Shown: positions 25,733-32,939, counted from the first letter of the stretch. The stretch is DNA of 64,000 bases from Xanthobacter autotrophicus Py2 (GCA_000017645.1 CP000781.1:1-64000), one strand, 5' to 3'. Numbers and translations are program-made. The notes: generated from the sequence alone by a model not told the origin.

Positions 25733-26530
25733 TCATGCCGCATCCCCGGCGCGGGCCGCCGTCATGGCGCGGAAGGCGGCTTCCAGCGCGGCCGTGCCGC
25801 CCTCGGGGACAGGTTCCGCCTCGGGGCGGGCGGGGGCGAGATGGCCGCCGGCCACCTCGCCGGCGGTGCCGTGGGCGATGATGCGGCCCTTGTCGAGCAC
25901 GTAGATGTCGTCCTCCGGATGTACCTCGTCGAAGATGTGGGTGGCCCACAGCACCGCGAGGCCATCCTCGGCCACCAGCCGGCGCACGATGTCCACGATG
26001 GCGGCGCGGGAAGAAAGGTCGAGGCCCACGGTGGCCTCGTCCAGCAGCAGCAGGCGCGGGCGATGGATGAGGGCGCGGGCGATCTCCACCCGCCGCGCCT
26101 GCCCGCCAGAAAGGGTGCGCACCTTCTCGTGCAGCCGGTCGGCGAGGCCCACCAGATGCAGCAGCGCCGAGATGCGCGCCTTCAGCGGCCGGCCGGAAAG
26201 GCCGTGCAGGGCGCCGTGGTAGGCGAGATTCTGGTTGACGGTGAGGTCGAGGTCCAGCGTCCGGTTCTGGAACACCACCCCCAGCTCCGCCAGCGCCGCC
26301 GATGGTGCGGAGGCGAGGTCGCGGCCGAAGATGCGCACCGCGCCTTCGCGCGTGCTGTAGAGCCGCGTCGCCAGCGAGAACAGGGTGGTCTTGCCCGCGC
26401 CATTGGGCCCGAGCAGCGCCACGAAGCGCCCCGCCGGGACGGTCAGCGACACGTCGTCGAGGGCGCGCCGGGCGCCGAAGGCGTGGCTGACCGCGCGGAT
26501 TTCCAGCGCCGGCGCTTCCTGATCGTTCAT
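25733..26530 (-). CDS. ABC transporter ATP-binding protein, PQQ-alcohol-dehydrogenase-associated (LutE-like)
   Basis: This is the ATPase partner of the ABC-2 permease, 265 residues long. Walker A is GPNGAGKTT, the signature LSGGQARRVEIARAL, Walker B LLLLDEATVGLD and the switch histidine in WATHIFDEV. It belongs to the group found next to PQQ alcohol dehydrogenase genes. I chose ATG 26530 (MNDQEAPALEIRAVSHAFG); the open frame to 26941 runs through a palindromic repeat element and is not coding. The C-terminus has a 40-residue extension rich in Pro/Glu/Ala beyond the core. Confidence 0.9.
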   Translation of the reverse strand: MNDQEAPALEIRAVSHAFGARRALDDVSLTVPAGRFVALLGPNGAGKTTLFSLATRLYSTREGAVRIFGRDLASAPSAALAELGVVFQNRTLDLDLTVNQNLAYHGALHGLSGRPLKARISALLHLVGLADRLHEKVRTLSGGQARRVEIARALIHRPRLLLLDEATVGLDLSSRAAIVDIVRRLVAEDGLAVLWATHIFDEVHPEDDIYVLDKGRIIAHGTAGEVAGGHLAPARPEAEPVPEGGTAALEAAFRAMTAARAGDAA

Positions 26531-26599
26531 GCCGCCTCTCCGGGGCAGTGCGAAGACATGACCGCCTGAACGTCGGCCGGCGTCCGCGTCCCCAATCCG

Positions 26600-26716
26600 G
26601 CCGTCATGCCCGGCCTTGTGCCGGGCATCCACGCCGTGCCGCCAGTACTGCGCTTCGGGAGGTCGCACCCGGCCGATCCGCGTGGATAGCCGGCACAGGG
26701 CCGGCCATGACGTTGG
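26600..26716. repeat. Palindromic interspersed element (RIME/MITE-like)
   Basis: The left end GTCATGCCCGGCCTTGTGCC and the right end, read on the minus strand as GTCATGGCCGGCCCTGTGCC, form imperfect terminal inverted repeats of about 34 bp. Both run on into ATCCACGC. They flank about 40 bp of unique sequence. Each end is itself a hairpin (GGC...GCC). It sits inside a 257-base gap between the beta-propeller and ATPase genes of one operon. The sequence type is familiar from dispersed intergenic repeats of Rhizobiales. No transposase gene is inside. Confidence 0.7.
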
Positions 26717-26787
26717 CTTTGAATCGTTTGTCTGGTGACCATTCGGTTGGCCGCGTCCATGCTGAGGCCGTCGTGAAAGACTGCCAC

Positions 26788-27774
26788 CTATTGGGGCGAG
26801 ACCACAACGCCCCACGGGGCACCGCCGACCTTGATGGATTTCACCACCTTCAGCTCCGGCACGTCGATGACGGACACGTCGTTGGAATTGCCGTTGGTGG
26901 TGAACAGCAGCTTCTCGTCGGGGGTGAAGGCGAGCTGCCATACCCGCTGGCCCACGAGGAGATATTTCTCCACCTCGAAAGTCTCGGCATTCACCACAGC
27001 CACCCGGTTGGCGGGACCGAGCGCCACGAAGGCGCGCTTGCCATCCCTAGTGATGCGCACGCCCACGGGCTGGATGGATTCCTTGGACACGCCGGGGATC
27101 TTGAAATCGATCTTCCTGATGATCTGGCGGGTCTGCGGGTCGATCACCGAGACCGTGCCGCCCACTTCCGCCGACACCCACAGGCGCTTGCCGTCGGCGG
27201 AGAATTCGGCGAAGCGCGGGCGCGCGTCCACCAGCACGTTGCCGATGATCTTGTTGGTCTTGGTGTCGATGAAATGGGCCATGTTGGTGGTTTCGGAGGT
27301 GGCCACCAGCGTGTTCCCGTCCGGGCTCACGGCCATGCCCTCCGGCTCGGTGCCCACCGGCACCTGGGCGATCACCTTGTTGGCCTCCACGTCGAGCACG
27401 GTGACCTGGTTGTCGTCCTCGTTGGCGATGTAGAGCGGGTTGCCGGTGGGATGCAGCGCGAACAGCTCCGGATCGGGACCGGACTTCAGCTTCCGCAGGA
27501 TCTTGAGGGTCGCGGGATCGATCACCTGCACCGCGTGGTCGTCGCTGGCGCAGACATAGACCGCCTTGCCGTCCGGGCTGATGGTGATGCCGCGTGGGCG
27601 CCGGCCCACCTTCACCGTCTGCTTCACCTCCAGCGTGGTGGAATCGATCACGCTGATGGTGTTGCCCTTCTCGTTGGACACATAGACCGTATAGGCGGAC
27701 GCGGCGTCGGCGGCGAGCAGCGCGGCGGCGCCGGCCAGCAGCGCGGCAAGCCGGCGGGGACGAAGAAGGGTCAT
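26788..27774 (-). CDS. YVTN beta-propeller repeat protein, PQQ-alcohol-dehydrogenase-associated (LutD-like)
   Basis: This exported protein of 328 residues has a signal peptide (LRPRRLAALLAGAAALLAADAASA) and about seven YVTN-type repeats, for example YTVYVSNEKGNTISVIDS, GKAVYVCASDDHAVQVIDP and NPLYIANEDDNQVTVLDV. Such repeats fold into a beta-propeller. This subfamily is encoded beside PQQ alcohol dehydrogenases and their ABC transporter. I chose ATG 27774, where the signal peptide begins, with GGAGG nearby on the coding strand. It is downstream of the binding-protein gene by 53 bases. A second propeller gene lies at 30458. Confidence 0.88.
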   Translation of the reverse strand: MTLLRPRRLAALLAGAAALLAADAASAYTVYVSNEKGNTISVIDSTTLEVKQTVKVGRRPRGITISPDGKAVYVCASDDHAVQVIDPATLKILRKLKSGPDPELFALHPTGNPLYIANEDDNQVTVLDVEANKVIAQVPVGTEPEGMAVSPDGNTLVATSETTNMAHFIDTKTNKIIGNVLVDARPRFAEFSADGKRLWVSAEVGGTVSVIDPQTRQIIRKIDFKIPGVSKESIQPVGVRITRDGKRAFVALGPANRVAVVNAETFEVEKYLLVGQRVWQLAFTPDEKLLFTTNGNSNDVSVIDVPELKVVKSIKVGGAPWGVVVSPQ

Positions 27775-27827
27775 GAAGTGTCCTCCCGGACGGTGGCGCT
27801 TTTCGCGCGCTGTCATTTCAGGCCGCG

Positions 27828-29090
27828 TCATTTCAGGCGGCATCGGGATTCGCCCTCGTCGGTGCCGAGGGTGTCGAGGGGGGTGCGCTGGTGCAGGAAG
27901 CCGTCTTCCGGCGCCACCGAGACGATGTCGAGGGGTTGCGCGATGAGCAGCGGCTGGCGCAATTGCTGGTCCCACGGCCGGATGCTCACCGGCACGCCCT
28001 TGAAGGCCGCGAGGCTGAAATCCGGCGTGCGCAGGAATGCGGCAAGGGTGGCGGGGTCGGCGCTTTTGGTGCGTGTGGTCGCCTCGCCGATCATGCGCGC
28101 GGCGACCCAGGCCTGGTAGTCCGCCGGCCGCATGGTGCGGGAGGCCGAGCGCAGGAAGCGGCTCTGCAATTGCGCCGAGCCCCAGGCATCCTGCGCCGGG
28201 TGCCAGGTGGAGGCGGTGAGGCCCTGCGTGCCCACCACGAGGCGCGGCTCGTAGGTGCGGAAGGGAATGTAATTGCCGAAATCGTTGGCCTCGTCCGCCA
28301 CCACGATCACGTCCGCGTCCACGCCCCGGCTGAACACCAAAGCATCGGAACGGGTGATGCTGTCGGAGCGCTCGCGCCCCAGCGGGCCGAAGGTCCAGGG
28401 CTTGTCGGCCACGATCTTCAGCCCGAACTTCTTCGCCGAGCGGCGCAGCGCCTCGGCATAGAGGGCGTCCGCCGGCTGCGGGCCGGTGATGAGGAACAGC
28501 TTGGTCCAGCGCTTGGTGGCGAGGAACTGCACCAGCGCGTCGGTGAGCATGGCGCGGCTCGGCGCCACGTGGAACACGTTGGCCCGGCAGTCCTCGGCGC
28601 GCAGGGCATCGTCGGTGGCGCCCACGTTGAACAGGACGGCGCCCTTGTCCTTCACCGCATCGGCCACCTTGAGCAACTCGGCACCGGGCAGGTTGACGAT
28701 GAGGAGGCGGGTGCCGTTCGCCACCAGGGCGCGGGCGGCCTCCGCGGGGTCGTCGTCCTCGGCCAGCGTGGTGGTCTCAAGGGCGAAGCTCTGGCCGGTG
28801 AAGAGGCCGGTGGTGGTGTTGTCCTTCAGGGCCAGTTCCGCGCCAGCCACGGCCTCGTCTTCCGGCACCGCCAGGAGGTCGTAGAGCGGGGGCGGCGGCA
28901 CGGCACGGGTGATGAGTCCGATGCGGATCTCCAGCGGCTTCGCCTCGGCGTCGGGCTTGGCCGCGGCTGGCGCCGTGGCATCCGCTTGCGGCTGCTGCGC
29001 CTGCGCCAGACCGAGGCCAGCCACCGGGCACAAAGCCGCCACCGCGAGCAGCACGGTCGGTAGCAGCGGGCGAACAACGCGGATCAGCAT
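27828..29090 (-). CDS. Periplasmic ABC-type binding protein, PQQ-alcohol-dehydrogenase-associated (LutA-like)
   Basis: This 420-residue exported protein has a signal peptide ending GLGLAQAQQ and a type-I periplasmic-binding fold: IRIGLITRAVPPPPLYDLLA, GAELALKDNTTTGLFTGQSF, and LIVNLPGAELLKVADAVKD. It matches the family of branched-chain-type binding proteins found with PQQ alcohol dehydrogenases rather than amino-acid importers. It is the first gene of the leftward group binding protein, propeller, ATPase, permease, secreted protein. In methylotrophs the homologous position (lutA) takes part in lanthanide utilisation. The ligand cannot be read from sequence. Confidence 0.88.
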   Translation of the reverse strand: MLIRVVRPLLPTVLLAVAALCPVAGLGLAQAQQPQADATAPAAAKPDAEAKPLEIRIGLITRAVPPPPLYDLLAVPEDEAVAGAELALKDNTTTGLFTGQSFALETTTLAEDDDPAEAARALVANGTRLLIVNLPGAELLKVADAVKDKGAVLFNVGATDDALRAEDCRANVFHVAPSRAMLTDALVQFLATKRWTKLFLITGPQPADALYAEALRRSAKKFGLKIVADKPWTFGPLGRERSDSITRSDALVFSRGVDADVIVVADEANDFGNYIPFRTYEPRLVVGTQGLTASTWHPAQDAWGSAQLQSRFLRSASRTMRPADYQAWVAARMIGEATTRTKSADPATLAAFLRTPDFSLAAFKGVPVSIRPWDQQLRQPLLIAQPLDIVSVAPEDGFLHQRTPLDTLGTDEGESRCRLK

Positions 29091-29148
29091 GGGGCCAAAA
29101 TCAGCATCGCTTGAGCAGGGTCCGTGGCGTCCACGTCCGAAGAGGCGA

Positions 29149-29192
29149 AGATCTAGACACCATCGTCTGAGGGGTGCAACCGAATAGATCTA
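29149..29192. promoter_or_regulatory. Repeated AGATCTA motif in divergent promoter region
   Basis: AGATCTA occurs at 29149-29155 and 29186-29192, each within a small palindrome (TCTAGA and TAGATCTA). They lie in the 177-base gap between the divergent binding-protein gene and the DUF3280-like gene. Spacing of 37 bases and their position suggest a shared regulator site for both arms of the cluster. No matching regulator is encoded in the window, so this is tentative. Confidence 0.35.
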
Positions 29193-29267
29193 AGAAAACA
29201 ATAAGATGTTCCCGGCTTGCCACGCCCGGTGCGGCTGTGACACCCTCACCCCGAAAAGGTTGGCGCC

Positions 29268-29843
29268 ATGTGGTGTGCTTACAAGGGTCTTCAAACCGCC
29301 CGGCGTGTCGGCGCGGGCCTTGCCGTAGCGTTGGCGATCTCTTGCGCCTTCGCGGGGGTGCTCGCCTGCGGGCCGGCGGCGGCTGCGGGCGTGCCCACCG
29401 CCGTGTTCGGCTTTGAATTCTTCGATGATACCCTCGACACCCGGCCCGACGTGCTGGCCGAGCAGGCGGCGCGCCTGAAGCTGGTGAATGCGGAGCTGGC
29501 CCGGCTCATCGCCGAATCCGGCGAGATGGCGCCGGTGGACCTTCAGGGCGAGGCCGCCCGCATCGCCGAGCTCGGGCCCTTCTACAAGTGCAACGGCTGC
29601 GAGGCGGAGATTGCCGGCGCCGCCGGCGCCCAGCTCGAGGTGCTCGGCATGGTGCGCAAGCTTTCCAATCTCATCCTCACGTTCACGATCCGGGTAAAGG
29701 AGGTGGGCGGGACAGAAAGGCTGGTACGCGGCGGACAGGTGGACATCCGCGGCAACACTGACGAATCCTGGCTGCGCGGGGTGCGCTACCTGATGAAGAA
29801 TCGCATCCTTGCGCCGGACCGGCCGCCGCTCGACCCCAGATAG
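29268..29843 (+). CDS. Secreted DUF3280/DUF2380-like protein (LutB-like)
   Basis: This 191-residue protein has a long signal sequence (hydrophobic core VGAGLAVALAISCAFAGVLACG, cleavage near AAA-GVP) followed by VPTAVFGFEFFDDTLD, which is characteristic of the DUF2380/DUF3280 group. FYKCNGCEAEIAGAAGAQ contains a CxxC pair that could bind metal or form a disulfide. It starts the rightward arm, followed by the MxaD-like and propeller genes. Relatives accompany PQQ alcohol dehydrogenase clusters, and no enzymatic role is known. Confidence 0.8.
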   Translation: MWCAYKGLQTARRVGAGLAVALAISCAFAGVLACGPAAAAGVPTAVFGFEFFDDTLDTRPDVLAEQAARLKLVNAELARLIAESGEMAPVDLQGEAARIAELGPFYKCNGCEAEIAGAAGAQLEVLGMVRKLSNLILTFTIRVKEVGGTERLVRGGQVDIRGNTDESWLRGVRYLMKNRILAPDRPPLDPR

Positions 29844-29921
29844 GACCGCCGCTCGCCGTCGGCGCATTTGCACAAGACTACGGCCCGGGGAACGGGCCGC
29901 ACCATCGGAGGAACGTGTTTC

Positions 29922-30458
29922 ATGAAGCTGTTGCTTGCCGCCGCCGCGGCGTTTTCCATTGCGCTCCTGCCCGTCGCTGCCGACGCGCACGGCCCCACCC
30001 GCAAGAAGGTGACGGAGACCGTCGAGATCAACGCCCCCGCCGAGAAGGTGTGGGCCGCCATCGGCAATTTCCAGGACATGAGCTGGCATCCGGCTGTGAC
30101 CGCAAACACCGGACAGGGCGGCAATGCCATCGACGCGACCCGCAAGCTCACGCTGCAGGGCGGCGGCACCATCGACGAGGTGCTTTACAAGTTCGAGCCT
30201 GAGCAGAAGAGCTATTCCTACCGCATCGCGGAAGTGGACGTGAAAGTCCTGCCGGTGACCAATTATTCCTCCACCATCACCGTCACGCCCATCGACGCTA
30301 CCCATTCCAAGGTGGAGTGGCGCGGCGCCTTCTATCGCGGCTACCCCAACAACGATCCGCCGCCGGAGCTGAGTGACGAGGCCGCTATCGCCGCGGTGAC
30401 CGGCGTCTATCGCGGCGGCCTCGACGCCCTGAAGGCCAAGCTGGAAAAGGGCTCCTGA
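29922..30458 (+). CDS. SRPBCC family protein, MxaD-like
   Basis: This 178-residue exported protein has a signal peptide (LLLAAAAAFSIALLPVAADA) and a START/SRPBCC domain: VTETVEINAPAEKVWAAIGNF, DMSWHPAV, KLTLQGGGTIDEVLY. MxaD of methylotrophs has this architecture and helps electron transfer from methanol dehydrogenase to its cytochrome. GGAGG lies ten bases before the ATG at 29922. Its stop overlaps the next start (TGATG), so the two are translationally coupled. The dehydrogenase itself is not in the window. Confidence 0.85.
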   Translation: MKLLLAAAAAFSIALLPVAADAHGPTRKKVTETVEINAPAEKVWAAIGNFQDMSWHPAVTANTGQGGNAIDATRKLTLQGGGTIDEVLYKFEPEQKSYSYRIAEVDVKVLPVTNYSSTITVTPIDATHSKVEWRGAFYRGYPNNDPPPELSDEAAIAAVTGVYRGGLDALKAKLEKGS

Positions 30459-31444
30459 TGGGGCTGAAGGCGAGGGGGGCTGTCGCCGCCCTCGCGCTCT
30501 TGCTGGGTGCTGCCGCTTCTGTCGCTTCCGCTGCGGCGGAGGAAGCCTTCGTCACCGACCAGCCCGGCAACGAGGTGGCGGTGGTGGATCTGCGCGGCAC
30601 GGACGGGGCGCCCGCGCGTCTCGTCGCCCGCATTCCCGTGCCCGGCCAGCCGGCGGGCGTGGCGGTCTCGCAGGACGGCCGGCGCGCCTTCATCACCAGT
30701 CCCGAGGGCAAGGCCCTCAGCGTCATCGATACGGCGGCGCGCAAGGTCATCGCCCGCATCCCTCTCACCGGCGGTCCCCTCGGCGTGGCGGTAGCCCCGG
30801 CCGGACGTCCGGTCTATGTGGCCGACTGGTACGGCGCGCGCCTGCTGGTGGTGGATCCCGACAAGCCCGATGAGATCCGCACCGCGCCTGCCGGCGCCTC
30901 CCCCTCCGGCCTCGCGGTGACGCCGGACGGTGCCTTCGTGCTGTCGGCCGACCGCGACGACGACACCGTCTCCGTCATCGACGCTGCGCGGCTGGAGCGG
31001 GTGGCGGTAATCCATGTGGGCAAGCGTCCGTTCGGCATCACCCTCTCGGCGGATGGAACGCGCGCCTATACGGCCAATGTGGGCTCGGACGACGTGAGTG
31101 TCATCGATGTGGCCGCCCGCGCGGTGGTGGCCACGGTGAAGGTGGGATCGCGGCCCTATGCGGTGGCGCTGACCGGACGCCTTGCCTTCGTCACCAACCA
31201 GTATGCCGGCACCGTGAGCGTGTTCGACGTGGCGACGCTGGAGCCGCGGGGCCTCGTCCATGTGGGCGAATATCCCGAAGGTATCGCAGCCGGCGCCGAT
31301 GGCCGGCAGGTCTATGTGGCCAACTGGTTCGACAACACGCTCTCCACCATCGACGTGCAGACCCTGAAGGTGGTGGCGACGGTGGAGGTGGGTGAGGGCC
31401 CCCGCGCGTTCGGCGCCTTCATCCGGCGCGACGCGAAACCTTGA
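30458..31444 (+). CDS. YVTN beta-propeller repeat protein, second copy
   Basis: This exported 328-residue protein has a signal peptide (residues 1-28, ending ASAAAEE) and about seven propeller repeats such as EAFVTDQPGNEVAVVDL, RPVYVADWYGARLLVVDP, TRAYTANVGSDDVSVIDV and AFVTNQYAGTVSVFDV. It is the same length as the leftward propeller at 26788-27774, but the two are clearly diverged rather than a recent duplication. It is coupled to the MxaD-like gene. Candidate roles are a periplasmic scaffold or metal/cofactor handling for alcohol oxidation. Confidence 0.87.
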   Translation: MGLKARGAVAALALLLGAAASVASAAAEEAFVTDQPGNEVAVVDLRGTDGAPARLVARIPVPGQPAGVAVSQDGRRAFITSPEGKALSVIDTAARKVIARIPLTGGPLGVAVAPAGRPVYVADWYGARLLVVDPDKPDEIRTAPAGASPSGLAVTPDGAFVLSADRDDDTVSVIDAARLERVAVIHVGKRPFGITLSADGTRAYTANVGSDDVSVIDVAARAVVATVKVGSRPYAVALTGRLAFVTNQYAGTVSVFDVATLEPRGLVHVGEYPEGIAAGADGRQVYVANWFDNTLSTIDVQTLKVVATVEVGEGPRAFGAFIRRDAKP

Positions 31445-31512
31445 TATCGTCGGCCCCGGTCATTGACCGATGCCGAGCGGTTCCGCTCACAGGCCATCGG
31501 TCAAGCCGTGCC

Positions 31513-31547
31513 CAAAAAGAAACGACCGGCGGGGATGCCACCGGTCG
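31513..31547 (-). terminator. Intrinsic terminator after fae
   Basis: Read on the minus strand, CGACCGG / CCGGTCG stems (7 bp, extended by GG-CC pairs) are followed by TTTCTTTTT. It lies about 100 bases after the fae stop and right after a 16-codon open frame (31556-31606). On the plus strand no U-tract follows, so it mainly serves fae. Confidence 0.78.
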
Positions 31548-31555
31548 CTTCAGAC

Positions 31556-31606
31556 TTACTTGTTGAAAAATAGGGCGGCCAACCGCTGAAGCAGACCCTT
31601 CGGCAT
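31556..31606 (-). CDS. Possible 16-residue peptide between fae and its terminator
   Basis: The short frame MPKGLLQRLAALFFNK is in the same frame as fae and separated from its TAG stop by 13 sense codons. It is amphipathic and basic, with hydrophobic residues on one face. No strong ribosome-binding site precedes it. It could be translated alone, by stop-codon readthrough of fae, or not at all. Its position before a strong terminator means it is part of the fae transcript. Confidence 0.25.
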   Translation of the reverse strand: MPKGLLQRLAALFFNK

Positions 31607-31645
31607 CGCCGGAAGGTCGCCGCTCTGCCCAGGGTGGTTTCCGCT

Positions 31646-32155
31646 CTAGGCCGCCGCGAAGGGGTGCTTCACCAGATCGCGCTGCTCGGTCGCTTCCTTG
31701 GCGGAGGGGTAACCCGCCACGGCGCGCTCGATGGAGAGCTTGGTCGCCTCGTAGTTGTACTGCTGGATCTTGGCGTCATCCGCCGCTTCCCAGTGGATGA
31801 ACACGCCGACGGAGATGTAGAGGTCGTCGGCCTCGTCCACGGGGATGGTGCCTTCGGCCACCGCGTCCTGCACCGCCTTGGCGACGCCGCGCTGCGCGGG
31901 TCCGAACATCTGCACCGCCTGCCGCGCATCCTTGATGGTCACCTTGTTGAACAACAGGGTGTTGGGCTTGCAGGGCATGTTGGGGGCGAGCACCGCGAGA
32001 AGCGAGGTGAAGCCGTCCTTGTTGTTGGTGAGGCTGTTGCAGAACGCCGTCTCGGCGGCGCTGCCGCGCGGCCCGATGATGAGATCGATGTGAGCCACCT
32101 CGTTGCCGTCGCCGACAAGCGCTTCACCGATCAGAACCTTGTTAATCTTAGCCAC
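31646..32155 (-). CDS. fae: 5,6,7,8-tetrahydromethanopterin hydro-lyase (formaldehyde-activating enzyme)
   Basis: Fae condenses formaldehyde with tetrahydromethanopterin in the cytoplasm, the first step of the H4MPT-linked formaldehyde oxidation pathway. The 169-residue product matches the methylotroph enzyme: [20 protein letters not shown] (with the catalytic His), [28 protein letters not shown] (not contiguous limits), and [20 protein letters not shown]. The start is a GTG at 32155 preceded by GAGGGAGGG. It stands beside the lut/PQQ accessory genes and has its own promoter region and terminator. It strongly implies growth on methanol or another C1 source. Confidence 0.97.
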   Translation of the reverse strand: MAKINKVLIGEALVGDGNEVAHIDLIIGPRGSAAETAFCNSLTNNKDGFTSLLAVLAPNMPCKPNTLLFNKVTIKDARQAVQMFGPAQRGVAKAVQDAVAEGTIPVDEADDLYISVGVFIHWEAADDAKIQQYNYEATKLSIERAVAGYPSAKEATEQRDLVKHPFAAA

Positions 32156-32185
32156 CTTATGCCCTCCCTCGTAGATCGAACAGGG

Positions 32186-32243
32186 ATGACCGCCCCGAAG
32201 GCATTCCGGGAAGCGGTCATATGCCGCCTACCCTTGTTGTCAG
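32186..32243 (-). promoter_or_regulatory. Candidate fae promoter overlapped by an inverted repeat
   Basis: On the minus strand CTGACA (32243-32238) and TATGAC (32221-32216) are 16 bases apart and look like a -35/-10 pair. The -10 overlaps one arm of an inverted repeat, GCGGTCAT (32213-32220) and ATGACCGC (32186-32193). Inner arms CCC-C-GAA / TTC-C-GGG extend the pairing. It could be an operator or a 5'-end stem-loop of the fae mRNA. Confidence 0.45.
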
Positions 32244-32568
32244 CGCCCGGCAGGAGTGCCGAACCGGTTCACCAGATAGCGGCGGGACACTAGCCGAGCC
32301 CGCCTTCGCCAGCAAGCCGGCCGCAAGGGGAAACCATGCGGCACTGCAGCGAGAGCGTTGTTGCCCTCGAAACGCGCAAATCCGCAGATTTTGCTGCGGT
32401 CATGATCGGTTAGAAGACGTTATTGGGGCTTCCCCCCGCTTTCATGGCAAGATTGGCTGGATAAACGTGCCGACCCTGAGCGTGGCTTGAAGCCGCAGCC
32501 GAGGTCGTTCGCCACGCCCGGTGAGAAGATCCGGGTTCCAAGAGAGTCTGGCTGCAAAGCAGCTGTCC
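32244..32568. other. Non-coding part of the fae upstream region
   Basis: No gene is supported in this stretch. Frames here are short, and their translations look like chance frames. GC content falls visibly compared with flanking genes, consistent with regulatory DNA. I saw no tRNA-like cloverleaf. Confidence 0.4.
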
Positions 32569-32591
32569 TTGGCACCGTATTTGCTTTGCAG
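32552..32591 (+). promoter_or_regulatory. Near-consensus sigma-54 promoter inside a 10-bp inverted repeat
   Basis: TTGGCACCGTATTTGCT at 32569-32585 matches the sigma-54 consensus YTGGCACGRNNNTTGCW with a single mismatch, with GG and GC ten bases apart as required. It is flanked by the perfect inverted repeat CTGCAAAGCA (32552-32561) and TGCTTTGCAG (32582-32591), whose right arm overlaps the -12 element. Transcription would run rightward toward the small gene at 32733. A stem ACTGCC/GGCAGT lies at 32657-32675 in the putative leader. Confidence 0.6.
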
Positions 32592-32732
32592 TGAATGCTG
32601 AGAAGTTCATAAGAAGACCGGCGGTAGATCACGATAATACCGCGAGCCAGAGGTAAACTGCCGGTGCGAGGCAGTGGGACGGAAAACGGAAGGGCGGCAG
32701 ACCCAGCACAGCCAAATGGGGAAGTCACCGTC

Positions 32733-32939
32733 ATGTTCGTCGTGCTTTATGCGTGCCTGATCACCGCGCCGGCCACCTGCCGGGAAGAGCGGATCAATGT
32801 TTCGGTGGAGGTGGCCGCGCCCACCGCCTGCATGATGTCGTCGCAGTTCACCATCGCCCAGTGGAGCGAGGAGCATCCCCAGTGGCAGGTGGGCCGCTGG
32901 AAGTGCGTGCCCGCGAGCCGCCTTTCCCGCGACATCTGA
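32733..32939 (+). CDS. Conserved small protein, 68 residues
   Basis: This small cytoplasmic protein has no signal peptide. It has Cys residues in YACLITAP, ATCREERI, TACMMSSQ and RWKCVPA, and a Trp pair in QWQVGRWKC. From memory it resembles a widespread but uncharacterised rhizobial small protein (MFVVLYACLI... CREERI pattern). I chose ATG 32733, preceded by GGGGAAG. Frames from 32664 add a non-conserved lead. The sigma-54-type promoter 150 bases upstream could drive it. The four cysteines suggest metal binding or redox sensing. Confidence 0.72.
   Translation: MFVVLYACLITAPATCREERINVSVEVAAPTACMMSSQFTIAQWSEEHPQWQVGRWKCVPASRLSRDI

Noticed and set aside
26531..26941. Upstream extension of the ATPase frame
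   Set aside because: It crosses the palindromic repeat element and is not conserved sequence. The ATG at 26530 starts a typical ATPase.
26548..28119. 523-codon plus-strand frame
   Set aside because: Antisense to the YVTN propeller and binding-protein genes. His/Gly-rich translation without domains.
32244..32568. tRNA or structured RNA gene in the fae upstream region
   Set aside because: No cloverleaf, no T-loop consensus and no family resemblance was seen by eye. A covariance-model search would be needed to exclude a small RNA.
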